DNA from: CAYJLW01 sp964370965
GTDB taxonomy: Bacteria; Actinomycetota; Acidimicrobiia; UBA2766
Assembly (NCBI GenBank): GCA_964370965.1
Contig: CAYJLW010000014.1
Location: forward strand, 1-64,000
DNA length: 64,000 nucleotides
Direction: 5' to 3'
Under the pieces are notes generated by a model that made no database searches, was not told where the DNA came from, and saw nothing but the letters and a program-made list of their open reading frames with translations. This document shows, in pieces, positions 34,767-43,861 of the stretch. The position numbers and the translations under genes were made by a program. Each line of letters starts with the position of its first letter. Within the stretch, counting starts at the first letter, position 1.

Positions 34767-36071
34767 ATGTCGAACGGGCGATTCCTGCTGGACGAGATGA
34801 AGATGCCGGAGGCCTGGTTCAACATCGCGCCGTGGCTGCCCGAGCCGCTGGCGCCGCCGCTGCACCCGGCGACGGGCGAGCCCGCCGGCCCCGACGACCT
34901 GGCGCCGCTCTTCGCCATGGGCCTGGTCGCCCAGGAGATGTCGGCGGAGCCCTGGATCGACGTCCCGGGCGAGGTTCTCGACATCCTCCGCATGTGGCGG
35001 CCCACTCCGCTGGTGCGGGCCCGCCGCCTCGAAGAGGCCCTGGGCACTCCGGCGCGGATCTACTTCAAGGACGAGTCCGTCTCCCCGGCCGGGTCGCACA
35101 AGCCGAACACGGCGATCCCGCAGGCCTTCTACAACAAGCAGGAGGGCATCGCCCGCATCTCGAGCGAGACGGGGGCGGGGCAGTGGGGCTCGTCCCTGGC
35201 GCTCGCCTGTACGTTCTTCGACCTCGAGTGCAAGGTGTACATGGTCGCGGGCTCGTACCGCCAGAAGCCCTACCGCCGGGTGATGATGGAGACCTGGGGT
35301 GCCTCGGTGGTGCCGTCCCCGAGCAACGACACCGAGTTCGGCCGGGGCCTCCTCGCCCAGGACGCCGACCATCCCGGATCCCTGGGGATCGCCATCAGCG
35401 AGGCGATCGAGGACGCGATCCAGCGCGAGGACACCCACTACTCCCTGGGGTCTGTGCTCAACCACGTCCTCCTGCACCAGACGGTCATCGGCCTCGAGGC
35501 CAAGGAACAGCTTCGCCTGGCGGGCGAGGATCGTCCCGACGTGGTGCTGAGCTCGTGTGGCGGCGGCTCCAACCTGGCCGGGATCTCGCTGCCGTTCGCG
35601 AAGGACAAGATCGACGGCGCCCCGATCCGTCTCGTCGCCGTGGAGCCCACGTCCTGTCCCACGCTCACGAAGGGCACCTACGAGTACGACTTCGGCGACA
35701 CGGCGGGCATGACGCCCCGGCTGCAGATGTACACGCTGGGTCACGACTTCGTGCCGCCCGCGATTCACGCCGGTGGTCTCCGCTACCACGGCGACGCCCC
35801 GATCATCTCGGCGCTCGTGAAGCACGATCTCATGGAGGCCGTCGCCTACCCGCAGGGCAAGGTCTTCGAGGCCGCCCTGCAGTTCGCCCGCACCCAGGGC
35901 ATGATCCCGGCACCGGAGACCGCCCACGCCATCCGGGCCACGATCGACGAGGCGCTGGCCGCGAAGGAGGCGGGCGAGGAGCGCGTCATCCTGTTCTGCT
36001 ACTCGGGCCACGGCCTCCTCGACCTCTCCGCGTACGACGACTACCTGAACGATCGGCTTCTGGACGCCTGA
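34767..36071 (+). CDS. trpB2: TrpB2-type tryptophan synthase beta chain
   Basis: TrpB2 enzymes are PLP-dependent and join serine with indole; they often stand alone without TrpA. The 434-residue protein has RPTPLVRARRLEEALGTPARIYFKDES, then the PLP lysine K112 in GSHKPNTAIPQAFYN, ETGAGQWGSSLALA, SSCGGGSNLAGIS for the phosphate site, and GLRYHGDAPIISAL, a region typical of TrpB2. The GGAGGGGAGAC before the ATG at 34767 supports the start. No other trp gene lies in the window, which favours indole scavenging or a related beta-replacement. The stop overlaps the next gene (TGATG). Confidence 0.92.
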   Translation: MSNGRFLLDEMKMPEAWFNIAPWLPEPLAPPLHPATGEPAGPDDLAPLFAMGLVAQEMSAEPWIDVPGEVLDILRMWRPTPLVRARRLEEALGTPARIYFKDESVSPAGSHKPNTAIPQAFYNKQEGIARISSETGAGQWGSSLALACTFFDLECKVYMVAGSYRQKPYRRVMMETWGASVVPSPSNDTEFGRGLLAQDADHPGSLGIAISEAIEDAIQREDTHYSLGSVLNHVLLHQTVIGLEAKEQLRLAGEDRPDVVLSSCGGGSNLAGISLPFAKDKIDGAPIRLVAVEPTSCPTLTKGTYEYDFGDTAGMTPRLQMYTLGHDFVPPAIHAGGLRYHGDAPIISALVKHDLMEAVAYPQGKVFEAALQFARTQGMIPAPETAHAIRATIDEALAAKEAGEERVILFCYSGHGLLDLSAYDDYLNDRLLDA

Positions 36072-36874
36072 TGGCCGCCTCGTCGGGGACGACCGGTCCG
36101 GCGGACGTCGTCGCTGCCGCCCGCGACAACTGGGCGGAGCTCGGCCGCCTCCTGGAGGCGCTCACGGACGAGCAGCTCGCAGCGCAGTCGCTGTGCGCGA
36201 AGTGGGACGTCCGCTCTGCTCTCACACACGTGATCGGGGCGGAGGCGATGTTCCAGGGCCTGGACACGCCGCCTGTCCCCGACGGCTTCGAGCCCGACCC
36301 CGACACGACTTTCGAGTACTTCGTGCAGGGCGGTGTCGCCGCCCGGGCGGCGTGGGGCCGGGAGGAGATCAGCGCCGAGCACACCGCTGCCCGGGACGCC
36401 ATGCTCGCCGACTACGAGGCGAGCGACGACACCCGCTGGGCGGAGCAGACACAGGGCCCCGTCGGTCCCCTCACGCGCATCGACCTGGCGCGGTTGCGCC
36501 AGCACGAGACCTGGGTGCACCTCGCGGACGTGAAGATCCCGTTCGGGATGGCGGTCGCGACGGCGGGTCCCGCGGTCGACGTGGCCGTGGAACGCACGTT
36601 CGCGCTCGCCCCCTGGGGCCTGGGCAAGAAGGCGGGCCTCCCGGAGGGCGCCGGCGTGCGCTTCGACGTCGACGGCGAGTCGCGGGCCTACCGGGTGGCC
36701 GGGGGTCGCTGCCGGGAGGTCGACATCGCCGACGTCCCGGACCCGGACGCCGTGGTGAGTGCATCGCCGGTCGACTTCGTCCTCTTCGCTGCCGGCCGCC
36801 CGCACGGGGCGGACGTGAGCGGCAGCGCCGAGATCGCCGACCTCGTGCGCGACCGCTTCCGTATCTTTCCCTGA
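36071..36874 (+). CDS. Maleylpyruvate-isomerase-fold, mycothiol-dependent-type protein
   Basis: This 267-residue protein shows the DinB/MDMPI helical bundle: DVVAAARDNWAELGRLLEALTDEQLAAQSLCAKWDVRSALTHVIGAE, where W-x-V-x-x-x-L-T-H supplies the first metal-binding histidine, and LARLRQHETWVHLADVK supplies another HxxxxHxxD-like set. The C-terminal third resembles the MDMPI C-terminal beta domain. Relatives in mycothiol-producing actinobacteria are thiol-dependent metalloenzymes of varied and mostly unknown substrates. The ATG shares bases with the trpB2 stop. Confidence 0.8.
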   Translation: MAASSGTTGPADVVAAARDNWAELGRLLEALTDEQLAAQSLCAKWDVRSALTHVIGAEAMFQGLDTPPVPDGFEPDPDTTFEYFVQGGVAARAAWGREEISAEHTAARDAMLADYEASDDTRWAEQTQGPVGPLTRIDLARLRQHETWVHLADVKIPFGMAVATAGPAVDVAVERTFALAPWGLGKKAGLPEGAGVRFDVDGESRAYRVAGGRCREVDIADVPDPDAVVSASPVDFVLFAAGRPHGADVSGSAEIADLVRDRFRIFP

Positions 36875-36941
36875 GCGGTGCTGGGTGGCGGCGTTCGGCC
36901 CCTTCGGCTGTCAACGGACGGTTCGCCGGCGTCTTGCGGCC

Positions 36942-37409
36942 TCAACTCCTTGGCGCCAACCGGTTCCGTGCCCGCCTGAGGACGACCCGTTCGTGTTCGT
37001 AGCTGAGCAGGTCGAGGGCCTTGCCGGGCGGGAGCCAGAGGAGGTCGTCGACCTCACGATTGGGGACGAACTCCCCGGTCACGGCCTCCAGCAACCAGTA
37101 GCGCACGACCTTGTCGGCGGGCGTCCCCCCCTTCGCCGTGGAGCGGTATCTCGCCTCGCCCAGCACGGGGCCGACCTCGACCCCGTGGCCGGTCTCCTCC
37201 TCGACCTCGCGGATCGCGCAGGAACGCAGGTCCCGGTCAGAGGTGTCCATCTTGCCCTTCGGGAGTGACCAGTCGTCGTATCTCGGCCGGTGCACGACGG
37301 CCACCTCGACGCCGCCCGTGCCGTCGTGGCGCCAGAGGACTCCCCCGGCGGCCAGGATCGGGGGTCGTCGGGAGGGGTGTGGCGAGGTTTCTCGCGATGT
37401 TTCTTTCAC
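36942..37409 (-). CDS. NUDIX hydrolase (MutT1-like)
   Basis: This protein begins about RPPILAAGGVLWRHDGTGGVEVAVVHRPRYDDWSLPKGKMDTSDRDLRSCAIREVEEETGHGVEVG, matching MutT1/AP4A-type NUDIX proteins. The box is GKMDTSDRDLRSCAIREVEEETG, about one residue longer than the classical spacing. The frame is open 68 codons further upstream, but that part is low-complexity; the GTG at 37409 gives 155 residues and starts just before homology. It lacks the C-terminal histidine phosphatase domain of mycobacterial MutT1. It is divergent from clpC, with a 218-base intergenic region containing their promoters. Nucleotide pool sanitising or Ap4A cleavage is likely. Confidence 0.85.
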   Translation of the reverse strand: MKETSRETSPHPSRRPPILAAGGVLWRHDGTGGVEVAVVHRPRYDDWSLPKGKMDTSDRDLRSCAIREVEEETGHGVEVGPVLGEARYRSTAKGGTPADKVVRYWLLEAVTGEFVPNREVDDLLWLPPGKALDLLSYEHERVVLRRARNRLAPRS

Positions 37410-37627
37410 CGCTCTCGAGACCGTCCGATAAAAGGGGGGAACAGAGGGTCGGTCCGACCTGTTGGCCAGTCCGTCAGGGCTGCCCGAGCCTCGGGATTGC
37501 CCGCGATGACGGGAAACCCCGATGCTAGGGTTTGTCGCACAGGGTGCCGGTCCCGCCGCCCACGGGGCCTGCTCCGGCACCGGACACTCCCCGACGCAGG
37601 GAGCCCCGCACACAGGGAGACGCAGCG

Positions 37628-40141
37628 TTGTTCGAACGGTTCACCGACCGTGCCCGCCGAGTAGTGGTCCTGGCCCAGGAGGAAGCGCGCCTCCTGAACC
37701 ACAACTACATCGGAACCGAACACATCCTCCTCGGCCTCATCCACGAGGGCGAGGGTGTGGCCGCCAAGGCCCTCGAGAGCCTCGGCATCAGTCTCGAGGC
37801 CGTCCGTCAGCAGGTCGAGGAGATCATCGGTCAGGGCGGGTCGTCCCCCAGTGGGCACATCCCCTTCACTCCGCGGGCCAAGAAGGTCCTCGAGCTCTCC
37901 CTGCGGGAGGCCCTGCAACTCGGCCACAACTACATCGGGACCGAGCACATCCTCCTGGGCCTCATCCGTGAGGGCGAAGGTGTTGCCGCCCAGGTGCTCG
38001 TGAAGCTGGGGGCCGACCTCTCCCGTGTGCGCCAGCAGGTCATACAGCTCCTCTCCGGCTACGCAGGGTCCAAGGAGCCCCAGGGCGCGCAGGCCACCGG
38101 AGGCTCCGAGCCCACGCCGTCGGGGTCCCTGGTGCTCGACCAGTTCGGCCGCAACCTCACGCAGCTCGCCCGCGAGAAGAAGCTCGACCCCGTGATCGGC
38201 CGGCACAAGGAGATCGAGCGGGTCATGCAGGTGCTCTCCCGGCGCACCAAGAACAACCCGGTTCTCATCGGCGAGCCCGGTGTGGGCAAGACCGCGATCG
38301 TCGAGGGCCTCGCCCAGGGCATCGTCGCCAACGAGGTGCCCGAGACCCTGCACAACAAGCAGCTCTACACCCTCGACCTCGGCGCTCTCGTCGCCGGGTC
38401 CCGCTACCGGGGCGACTTCGAGGAGCGGCTCAAGAAGGTCCTGAAGGAGATCCGCCAGCGGGGCGACATCATCCTCTTCATCGACGAGCTCCACACCCTC
38501 GTGGGCGCCGGCGCCGCCGAAGGCGCCATCGACGCCGCCTCGATCCTCAAGCCCATGCTCGCCCGCGGCGAGCTGCAGACGATCGGCGCCACGACGCTCG
38601 ACGAGTACCGCAAGCACCTCGAGAAGGACGCCGCCCTGGAGCGCCGCTTCCAGCCCATCCAGGTCGAGGAGCCCACGATCGCCCACACGATCGACATCCT
38701 CAAGGGCCTGCGGGAGCGCTACGAGCAGCACCACCGGGTGTCCATCACCGACCAGGCGGTCGTGGCCGCCGCCAACCTCGCCGACCGCTACATCTCCGAC
38801 CGCTTCCTCCCGGACAAAGCCATCGACCTCATCGACGAGGCCGGGTCCCGCATGCGGCTGCGCCGCATGGCGCTGCCGCCGGACTTCCGCGACCTCGACG
38901 ACCAGATCGCCAAGGTCCGCCAGGAGAAGGAAGAGGCCATCGAGGGCCAGCAGTTCGAGAAGGCGGCCAAGCTGCGCGACCAGGAGAAGCAGCTCCTCGC
39001 ACAGCGGGCCGCCAAGGAGTCCGAGCGCAAGGACGAAGGCCTCGACATCTTCAACGAGATCGACGAGGAGGAGATCGCCGAGGTCCTCTCCCAGTGGACG
39101 GGCATCCCCGTCTACAAGCTCACCGAGGAGGAAACCGAGAAGCTCCTCCGGATGGAAGAGGAACTCCACAAGCGTGTCGTCGGCCAGGACGCCGCCATCC
39201 GGGCGATCTCCTCGGCGATCCGCCGGACCCGGGCGGGTCTGAAGGACCCGAAACGACCGTCGGGGTCGTTCATCTTCCTCGGCCCTTCGGGGGTGGGCAA
39301 GACCGAGCTCGCCAAGACCCTCGCCGCGTTCCTCTTCGGAGACGACGAGCACCTCATCCAGCTCGACATGTCCGAGTACATGGAAAAGCACACGGTGAGC
39401 CGTCTCGTGGGGTCGCCCCCCGGCTACGTCGGCTACGAGGAGGGCGGCCAGCTCACCGAGGCCGTGCGCCGCAAGCCCTTCAGCGTCGTGCTCTTCGACG
39501 AGATCGAGAAGGCCCATCCGGACGTGTTCAACACGCTCCTGCAGATCCTCGAGGACGGCCGTCTCACCGACGCCCAGGGCCGCGCCGTGGACTTCAAGAA
39601 CACCGTGATCATCATGACCTCCAACCTCGGGACCCAGGACCTCCGCAAGGCGAACCTCGGTTTCGTGAAGGCCGACGAGGCTCTCACCTACGAGCGCATG
39701 AAGGAGAAGGTCACCGAGGAGCTCAAGCGGGGCTTCCGGCCCGAGTTCCTGAACCGCATCGACGAGGTGATCGTCTTCCACGAGCTCACCAAGGAGCAGG
39801 TCAGCCAGATCGTCGATCTCATGATGCGCCGGGTGCGCGAGCAGCTTTCCTCCCAGGGCCTCCAGATCGAGCTCACGGAGTCCGCCAAGACTCTCGTCGC
39901 CGACAAGGGCTGGGACCCGCAGCTCGGGGCCCGGCCGCTGCGACGGGCGATCCAGCGTTTCATCGAGGACCCGCTCTCCGAGCGCATCCTCTGGAAGGAA
40001 TTCCAGGCGGGCCAGCTCATCATCGTCGACGCCGAGGGCGACGGGGTCGTGTTCCGGGCGGTCGAGGCCCCTGAGGCCCCTGAGGCCCCTGAGGCATCTG
40101 CTGCCCCGCCGATCGAGCCCGCCGGGCACACCGGGGAGTAG
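37628..40141 (+). CDS. clpC: ATP-dependent Clp protease ATP-binding subunit ClpC
   Basis: ClpC unfolds proteins for ClpP or acts as a chaperone. The N-domain has two Clp_N repeats (NYIGTEHILLGLIHEGEGVAAKAL and NYIGTEHILLGLIREGEGVAAQVL). D1 has Walker A GEPGVGKT near residue 215 and Walker B IILFIDELHTLVGAGAAEG; a UVR-like coiled segment (FEKAAKLRDQEKQLL) is in the middle. D2 has GPSGVGKT near 552 and ends with the ClpC C-terminal domain. The 837 residues from the TTG at 37628, with AGGGAGA upstream, is the normal size; a longer in-frame upstream part is ignored. The last 40 residues are an Ala/Pro/Glu tail. Confidence 0.97.
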   Translation: MFERFTDRARRVVVLAQEEARLLNHNYIGTEHILLGLIHEGEGVAAKALESLGISLEAVRQQVEEIIGQGGSSPSGHIPFTPRAKKVLELSLREALQLGHNYIGTEHILLGLIREGEGVAAQVLVKLGADLSRVRQQVIQLLSGYAGSKEPQGAQATGGSEPTPSGSLVLDQFGRNLTQLAREKKLDPVIGRHKEIERVMQVLSRRTKNNPVLIGEPGVGKTAIVEGLAQGIVANEVPETLHNKQLYTLDLGALVAGSRYRGDFEERLKKVLKEIRQRGDIILFIDELHTLVGAGAAEGAIDAASILKPMLARGELQTIGATTLDEYRKHLEKDAALERRFQPIQVEEPTIAHTIDILKGLRERYEQHHRVSITDQAVVAAANLADRYISDRFLPDKAIDLIDEAGSRMRLRRMALPPDFRDLDDQIAKVRQEKEEAIEGQQFEKAAKLRDQEKQLLAQRAAKESERKDEGLDIFNEIDEEEIAEVLSQWTGIPVYKLTEEETEKLLRMEEELHKRVVGQDAAIRAISSAIRRTRAGLKDPKRPSGSFIFLGPSGVGKTELAKTLAAFLFGDDEHLIQLDMSEYMEKHTVSRLVGSPPGYVGYEEGGQLTEAVRRKPFSVVLFDEIEKAHPDVFNTLLQILEDGRLTDAQGRAVDFKNTVIIMTSNLGTQDLRKANLGFVKADEALTYERMKEKVTEELKRGFRPEFLNRIDEVIVFHELTKEQVSQIVDLMMRRVREQLSSQGLQIELTESAKTLVADKGWDPQLGARPLRRAIQRFIEDPLSERILWKEFQAGQLIIVDAEGDGVVFRAVEAPEAPEAPEASAAPPIEPAGHTGE

Positions 40142-40172
40142 CGGGCTCCGCCCACGCCACGAGGAGGCGGTC

Positions 40173-40982
40173 GTGGCCAAGAAGAGGGAACGGCTCCCAC
40201 GGCGGCTCTACGAGGGCGAGCTCGTCCGGCTCCAGGCGGAGCTCGTGAAGATGAAGGACTGGGTCCAGGCCAACGGCCTGCGGATGGCGGTCGTCTTCGA
40301 GGGTCGCGACGCTGCGGGCAAGGGCGGGGTCATCAAGCGCATCACCGAGTACCTCAGCCCGCGTGTCTGCCGTGTGGCGGCGCTGCCGGCGCCCACGGAG
40401 CGCGAGAAGACCCAGTGGTACTTCCAACGCTACGTGGCGCACCTCCCCGCCGCGGGTGAGATCGTGCTCTTCGACCGGAGCTGGTACAACCGGGCCGGGG
40501 TCGAGCGTGTCATGGGCTTCTCCTCGCCCGAAGAGCACCGCCTCTTCCTCCGCCAGTGTCCGATCTTCGAGCACCTTCTCATCGAGTCCGGTCTCGTCCT
40601 CGTGAAGTACTGGTTCTCGATCAGCGACGAGGAACAGGAACGCCGTTTCGCCGCCCGCATCGACGACCCTCTGCGGCGCTGGAAGCTCAGCCCCATGGAC
40701 CTGGAGTCGCGGTCGCGCTGGGTCGAGTACTCCCGGGCGAAGGACGAGATGTTCGTGCACACCGACACCGACGAGTCGCCCTGGTACGTCGTGGACACCG
40801 ACGACAAGCGCCGTGCGCGCCTCAACTGCATCGCCCACCTCCTCACCCGCGTCTCCTACCAGGACGTGCCCCCGCCCCCGATCGCGATGCCCGACCGCCA
40901 GGCCGACGAGGGCTACGTGCGGCCGTCCCGCGACATCTACCACTACGTTCCCGACCACGGCGCCGGGCTGCTCGAAAGGTGA
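40173..40982 (+). CDS. ppk2: Polyphosphate kinase 2 family protein
   Basis: PPK2 transfers phosphate between polyphosphate and nucleotides, commonly making GTP or ATP from the diphosphate. The 269-residue single-domain protein has Walker A EGRDAAGKGG near residues 43-52, the lid module EREKTQWYFQRYVAHLPAAGEIVLFDRSWYNRAGVERVMGF with Walker B, and SPMDLESRSRWVEYSRAKDEMFVHTDT. The pattern is that of single-domain PPK2. GTG start with GAGGAGG upstream. It follows clpC by 31 bases and overlaps the GNAT gene (GTGA). Confidence 0.93.
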   Translation: MAKKRERLPRRLYEGELVRLQAELVKMKDWVQANGLRMAVVFEGRDAAGKGGVIKRITEYLSPRVCRVAALPAPTEREKTQWYFQRYVAHLPAAGEIVLFDRSWYNRAGVERVMGFSSPEEHRLFLRQCPIFEHLLIESGLVLVKYWFSISDEEQERRFAARIDDPLRRWKLSPMDLESRSRWVEYSRAKDEMFVHTDTDESPWYVVDTDDKRRARLNCIAHLLTRVSYQDVPPPPIAMPDRQADEGYVRPSRDIYHYVPDHGAGLLER

Positions 40983-41773
40983 GGACGCCGGGCCTCCTCG
41001 CCGGGGCCTGCGAGACCATCGCGGGGTATTTCGCCCTCGGCAACGACGTCGTCGCGGACGGGTTGGCCGGTTTCGTGCGGAACCCGGCGGTCCCGGACGT
41101 CTACGACGCCAACCAGGCGGTGTCGGTGAGGGCGGCCACGCCCGGGGAGGCCGACGCCGTTCTCGGCCGCGCCGAGGCGCCCTACGCCGCTTGCCGGCAC
41201 CGGCAGTTCCTCTGCGACGCCCTCACGCCCGCGGTCTTCGAGGCCCGCCTCGTCCAGGACGGCTACCTGGCGGACGCAGAGGTGCACCTCGTCCTCGAGG
41301 GCGAGCTCCGGGCCCGCCCCGGCGGGGGTGTCTCCGTGCGGGCAGTCGAGACCGCAGCCGACTGGGCGGCTGTGGGGCGTCTCACGCGCCTCGACCACGA
41401 GGAGGAGGCGGCCCGCCCCGGCGGCGGATGGGGCAAGGACGTGACGGGGAGGATCGTGGCGGTGAAGAGGGGGAAGTGCCCGCCCCTGCGGTTCTGGCTC
41501 GCCGCCCTGGACGGCACGGACTGCGGGTTCTTCTCCTCCTGGTCAGGGGACAACGGCGTGGGCAAGGTCGAGGACCTCTTCACCGACCCGGACTTCCGGG
41601 GGCGGGGGGTCGCCTCCGCCCTGATCGCATCAGCGGTCGCGGATGCCCGCGAGCGGGGCGCGGGGCCCGTGCTCGTCGGCGCTCGCCCGGACGACACCCC
41701 CCGTCTCATGTACGCCGCCATGGGCTTCCGGCCGCTCTGTCTCACGCGGGCGTACCGTCTCATGCTGGGGTGA
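40979..41773 (+). CDS. GNAT-family N-acetyltransferase
   Basis: The C-terminal half of this 264-residue protein has the GNAT acetyl-CoA motif: GVGKVEDLFTDPDFRGRGVASALIASAVADARERGAGPVLV, with R-G-R-G-V-A for the pyrophosphate loop, then DDTPRLMYAAMGFRPL. The N-terminal half (residues 1-100) resembles a partly degenerate second GNAT domain. The substrate cannot be deduced. The GTG at 40979 overlaps the ppk2 stop; the frame is open well upstream of it. It ends 57 bases before moaA, which converges on it. Confidence 0.82.
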   Translation: MRTPGLLAGACETIAGYFALGNDVVADGLAGFVRNPAVPDVYDANQAVSVRAATPGEADAVLGRAEAPYAACRHRQFLCDALTPAVFEARLVQDGYLADAEVHLVLEGELRARPGGGVSVRAVETAADWAAVGRLTRLDHEEEAARPGGGWGKDVTGRIVAVKRGKCPPLRFWLAALDGTDCGFFSSWSGDNGVGKVEDLFTDPDFRGRGVASALIASAVADARERGAGPVLVGARPDDTPRLMYAAMGFRPLCLTRAYRLMLG

Positions 41774-41830
41774 GCGCCGGGACGTGTGAGGCTCACACCA
41801 GAGTGAGGCCGGGCCCTCCGATCACGTGTC

Positions 41831-42856
41831 TCAGCCGCCGATCTGGCTCATCGACTTCGACGGGGGCTCGAAGCCCGGGCGGCCGATGCTGTGGCCCGCC
41901 CACTTCGCCGCCACGGAGGCGTGGACGAGGCCGGCGAGGACGCCTTCTGGTGCCCCGGAGCGAAGTGGTGTGCGGAGATCGGTCTCGTCGAGCGCGAAGA
42001 GGCAGTTGCGCAGTGTGCCCTCGGCGCCGAGGCGGACGCGGTTGCAGGACGCGCAGAACGGCGCCGTGACCGAAGGGATGACTCCGATCTCGCCGCCATC
42101 CGCGAGGCGGTAGCGCGTGGCGGGTTCCGGGCCGGGACTCGAGGTCGCGACGGGGTGCTCGCCGGACTCCTCTAGCGAGCTCAGGATCTCGCGGGCGGCG
42201 ACGACGTCGCCGTCGGTCCAGCGACCGTCCGCGTCGAGCGGCATGTACTCGATGAAACGCACGACGCAGCCCTCGTCCCGGGCGAAGCGGGCGAAGTCGG
42301 CGATCTCGTCGTCGTTGCGGCCCCGCATCACGACGCAGTTGACCTTGACGGGTGTGAGGCCGGCGGAGCGGGCCGCAGCGATCCCCGCGAGCACCCGCTC
42401 CAACTGGGGGCGGCGGGTGACGGCCTCGAAACGGTCCCCCTGGAGGGAGTCGAGGCTCACGTTCACGCGGTCGAGACCGGCCGTCGCGAGAGCCTCCGCC
42501 TGCTGATCGAGGAGGACGCCGTTGGTGGTGAGGGCGAGCTCGGGTCGAGGCGACAGCGAGGCCAGTTGCCCGACGAGGCGGGGGAGGTCGCGGCGCACGA
42601 GGGGTTCGCCGCCGGTGAGACGGATCGTGCGGATCCCCAGGCGGACGAAGAGGGCGGCGAGGCGGCGGATCTCCTCGTATGTGAGGAGATCCGAGCGGTC
42701 CAGCCATGGGAGCCCGTCCGGGGGCATGCAGTAGACGCAGCGCAGGTTGCAGCGATCCGTGACGGAGATGCGGAGGTCGTCGGCGATGCGCCCGAAGGAA
42801 TCGACCAGGGGCCCCTCGGGCGGGTCGACGTTGGGGGGCAGGTGGGCGGTCGGCAT
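41831..42856 (-). CDS. moaA: GTP 3',8-cyclase (molybdenum cofactor)
   Basis: MoaA is a radical SAM enzyme that begins molybdenum-cofactor synthesis by cyclising GTP. The SAM cluster cysteines are C36, C40 and C43 in RCNLRCVYC. LTGGEPLVRRDLPRLV follows, and the second cluster lies in APFCASCNRVRLGAEGTLRNCLF. The C-terminus ends in GG, the conserved activating tail of MoaA. At 341 residues it is full length. It is the only moa gene in the window, and it is divergent from the universal stress protein gene. Confidence 0.95.
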   Translation of the reverse strand: MPTAHLPPNVDPPEGPLVDSFGRIADDLRISVTDRCNLRCVYCMPPDGLPWLDRSDLLTYEEIRRLAALFVRLGIRTIRLTGGEPLVRRDLPRLVGQLASLSPRPELALTTNGVLLDQQAEALATAGLDRVNVSLDSLQGDRFEAVTRRPQLERVLAGIAAARSAGLTPVKVNCVVMRGRNDDEIADFARFARDEGCVVRFIEYMPLDADGRWTDGDVVAAREILSSLEESGEHPVATSSPGPEPATRYRLADGGEIGVIPSVTAPFCASCNRVRLGAEGTLRNCLFALDETDLRTPLRSGAPEGVLAGLVHASVAAKWAGHSIGRPGFEPPSKSMSQIGG

Positions 42857-42899
42857 GTTCCTAGACTATGGCGGCCCTGCCGGCGAGCGAAAGGCCGCT

Positions 42900-43271
42900 G
42901 TGTACACCAAGATCGTGATCGCCACGGACGGTTCGGACACTGCGAAGGTGGCTGCGATGCGTGGCGCGGAGCTGGGCGTCCGGTCCGGGGCGGCCGTCAC
43001 GGTCCTCAGTGTCGGGCCGCCCGCGGCGGCGGCGGCCGTCCTGGAGTCCGCCCGCCAGGACCTCGCTCCCACCGGCGCCCAGCTCGACTTCCTCGCCGAG
43101 GACGGCGATCCCGCCAGCGTCATCATCGACGTGGCCGAGGAGTTGGGCGCCGACCTTGTCGTCGTGGGCAACAAGGGCATGCACGGGCCCCGGCGCCTTT
43201 CCCTCGCCAACGTCCCGAACAAGGTGGCCCACCACGCTCCCTGCGCGGTCCTCATCGTGAAGACCACCTGA
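42900..43271 (+). CDS. Universal stress protein, single domain
   Basis: This 123-residue UspA-fold protein starts YTKIVIATDGSDTAKVAAMRGAEL and ends with LGADLVVVGNKGMHG and VPNKVAHHAPCAVLIVKT. The GXXG-type ATP loop is present as GNKG, with an atypical following segment (usually GXXGXXXXXXXXXGS). The GTG at 42900 has GAAAGG five bases upstream; an ATG at 42855 would add 15 residues but would overlap the divergent moaA start codon. Its role is a general stress or nucleotide-binding protein. Confidence 0.85.
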   Translation: MYTKIVIATDGSDTAKVAAMRGAELGVRSGAAVTVLSVGPPAAAAAVLESARQDLAPTGAQLDFLAEDGDPASVIIDVAEELGADLVVVGNKGMHGPRRLSLANVPNKVAHHAPCAVLIVKTT

Positions 43272-43358
43272 CAGGCTCAAGGGGGACTCAGCAGGCCGTT
43301 CAGGGCGGCGGCCGCCCGCCCGGTGCGCCCCGCAGAAGACCTGGACGGCGGAGGACGA

Positions 43359-43449
43359 CCCCTGAACAGGCGGCCGCCCGGGGTGCCGCTCCGGCCCGAG
43401 AGCATCCGCGAAACCGGTCCTTGACTTCCCCCGATAGGCTGTTCAGGGG
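43359..43449. repeat. 11-bp inverted repeat at the end of vapC
   Basis: CCCCTGAACAG (43359-43369) and CTGTTCAGGGG (43439-43449) are perfectly complementary across 69 bases; a third half (GTTCAGGG) lies near 43299. The right arm covers the vapC stop codon. The 171-base spacer between the stress gene and vapC contains only these repeats. They may be a terminator or a recombination trace. Confidence 0.45.
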
Positions 43450-43850
43450 ATGAGGTCGAGGGTGTCGCAGTGGGCGGGGCGCACGACGGCGAAGTCCCGG
43501 CGGTTGAGCGTCGCGATCGTGGTCACGGCGAGCCGTTCGGCCACGGCGATGACCGACGCATCGACCAGTCCGAGGCCGAGGTCGTGGTAACCGGCGATCA
43601 GCTCCGCGCAGCGGGCCCAGTCGACCGGGGTGAGATCGATCACGGCGAGCTCACCAGCGGCGATGGAAGCGACGAAGGCGGCCTCGGCGGTGGGTCCGAG
43701 GCGGGACTCGATCATCCAAGCGGTTTCGACCGCGACCGCGGCGGTGACGGCCAGGGCGGTGTGGTCGTCGAGCACCGCCGCGCAACGCGGGTGCTCGGGG
43801 ACGGAGGTGTCGGCTGCGGCGAGCAGGATGTTGGTGTCGACGATCAACAC
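43443..43850 (-). CDS. vapC: PIN-domain ribonuclease toxin (VapC)
   Basis: This 135-residue PIN protein has the acidic residues D5 (LIVDTN), E42 (AVAVETAWMI), D97 (LGLGLVDASVIAVAE) and D119 (TLNRRDF), giving a complete Mg-dependent ribonuclease site. VapC toxins typically cleave tRNA or rRNA loops. It lies 11 bases downstream of a small ribbon-helix-helix-like antitoxin gene, in the standard antitoxin-toxin order, so the two should be cotranscribed and autoregulated. All active residues are intact, so it should be functional. Confidence 0.9.
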   Translation of the reverse strand: MLIVDTNILLAAADTSVPEHPRCAAVLDDHTALAVTAAVAVETAWMIESRLGPTAEAAFVASIAAGELAVIDLTPVDWARCAELIAGYHDLGLGLVDASVIAVAERLAVTTIATLNRRDFAVVRPAHCDTLDLIP

Positions 43851-43861
43851 GTTCGGGTCGC

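Noticed and set aside
36942..37613. N-terminal 68-codon extension of the minus-strand NUDIX gene
   Set aside because: It is low-complexity, extends towards the clpC start and is not part of the NUDIX fold; the GTG at 37409 is preferred.
37406..40180. 924-codon minus-strand frame over clpC
   Set aside because: It is Leu/Glu/Val low-complexity antisense of ClpC, whose motifs are all present on the other strand.
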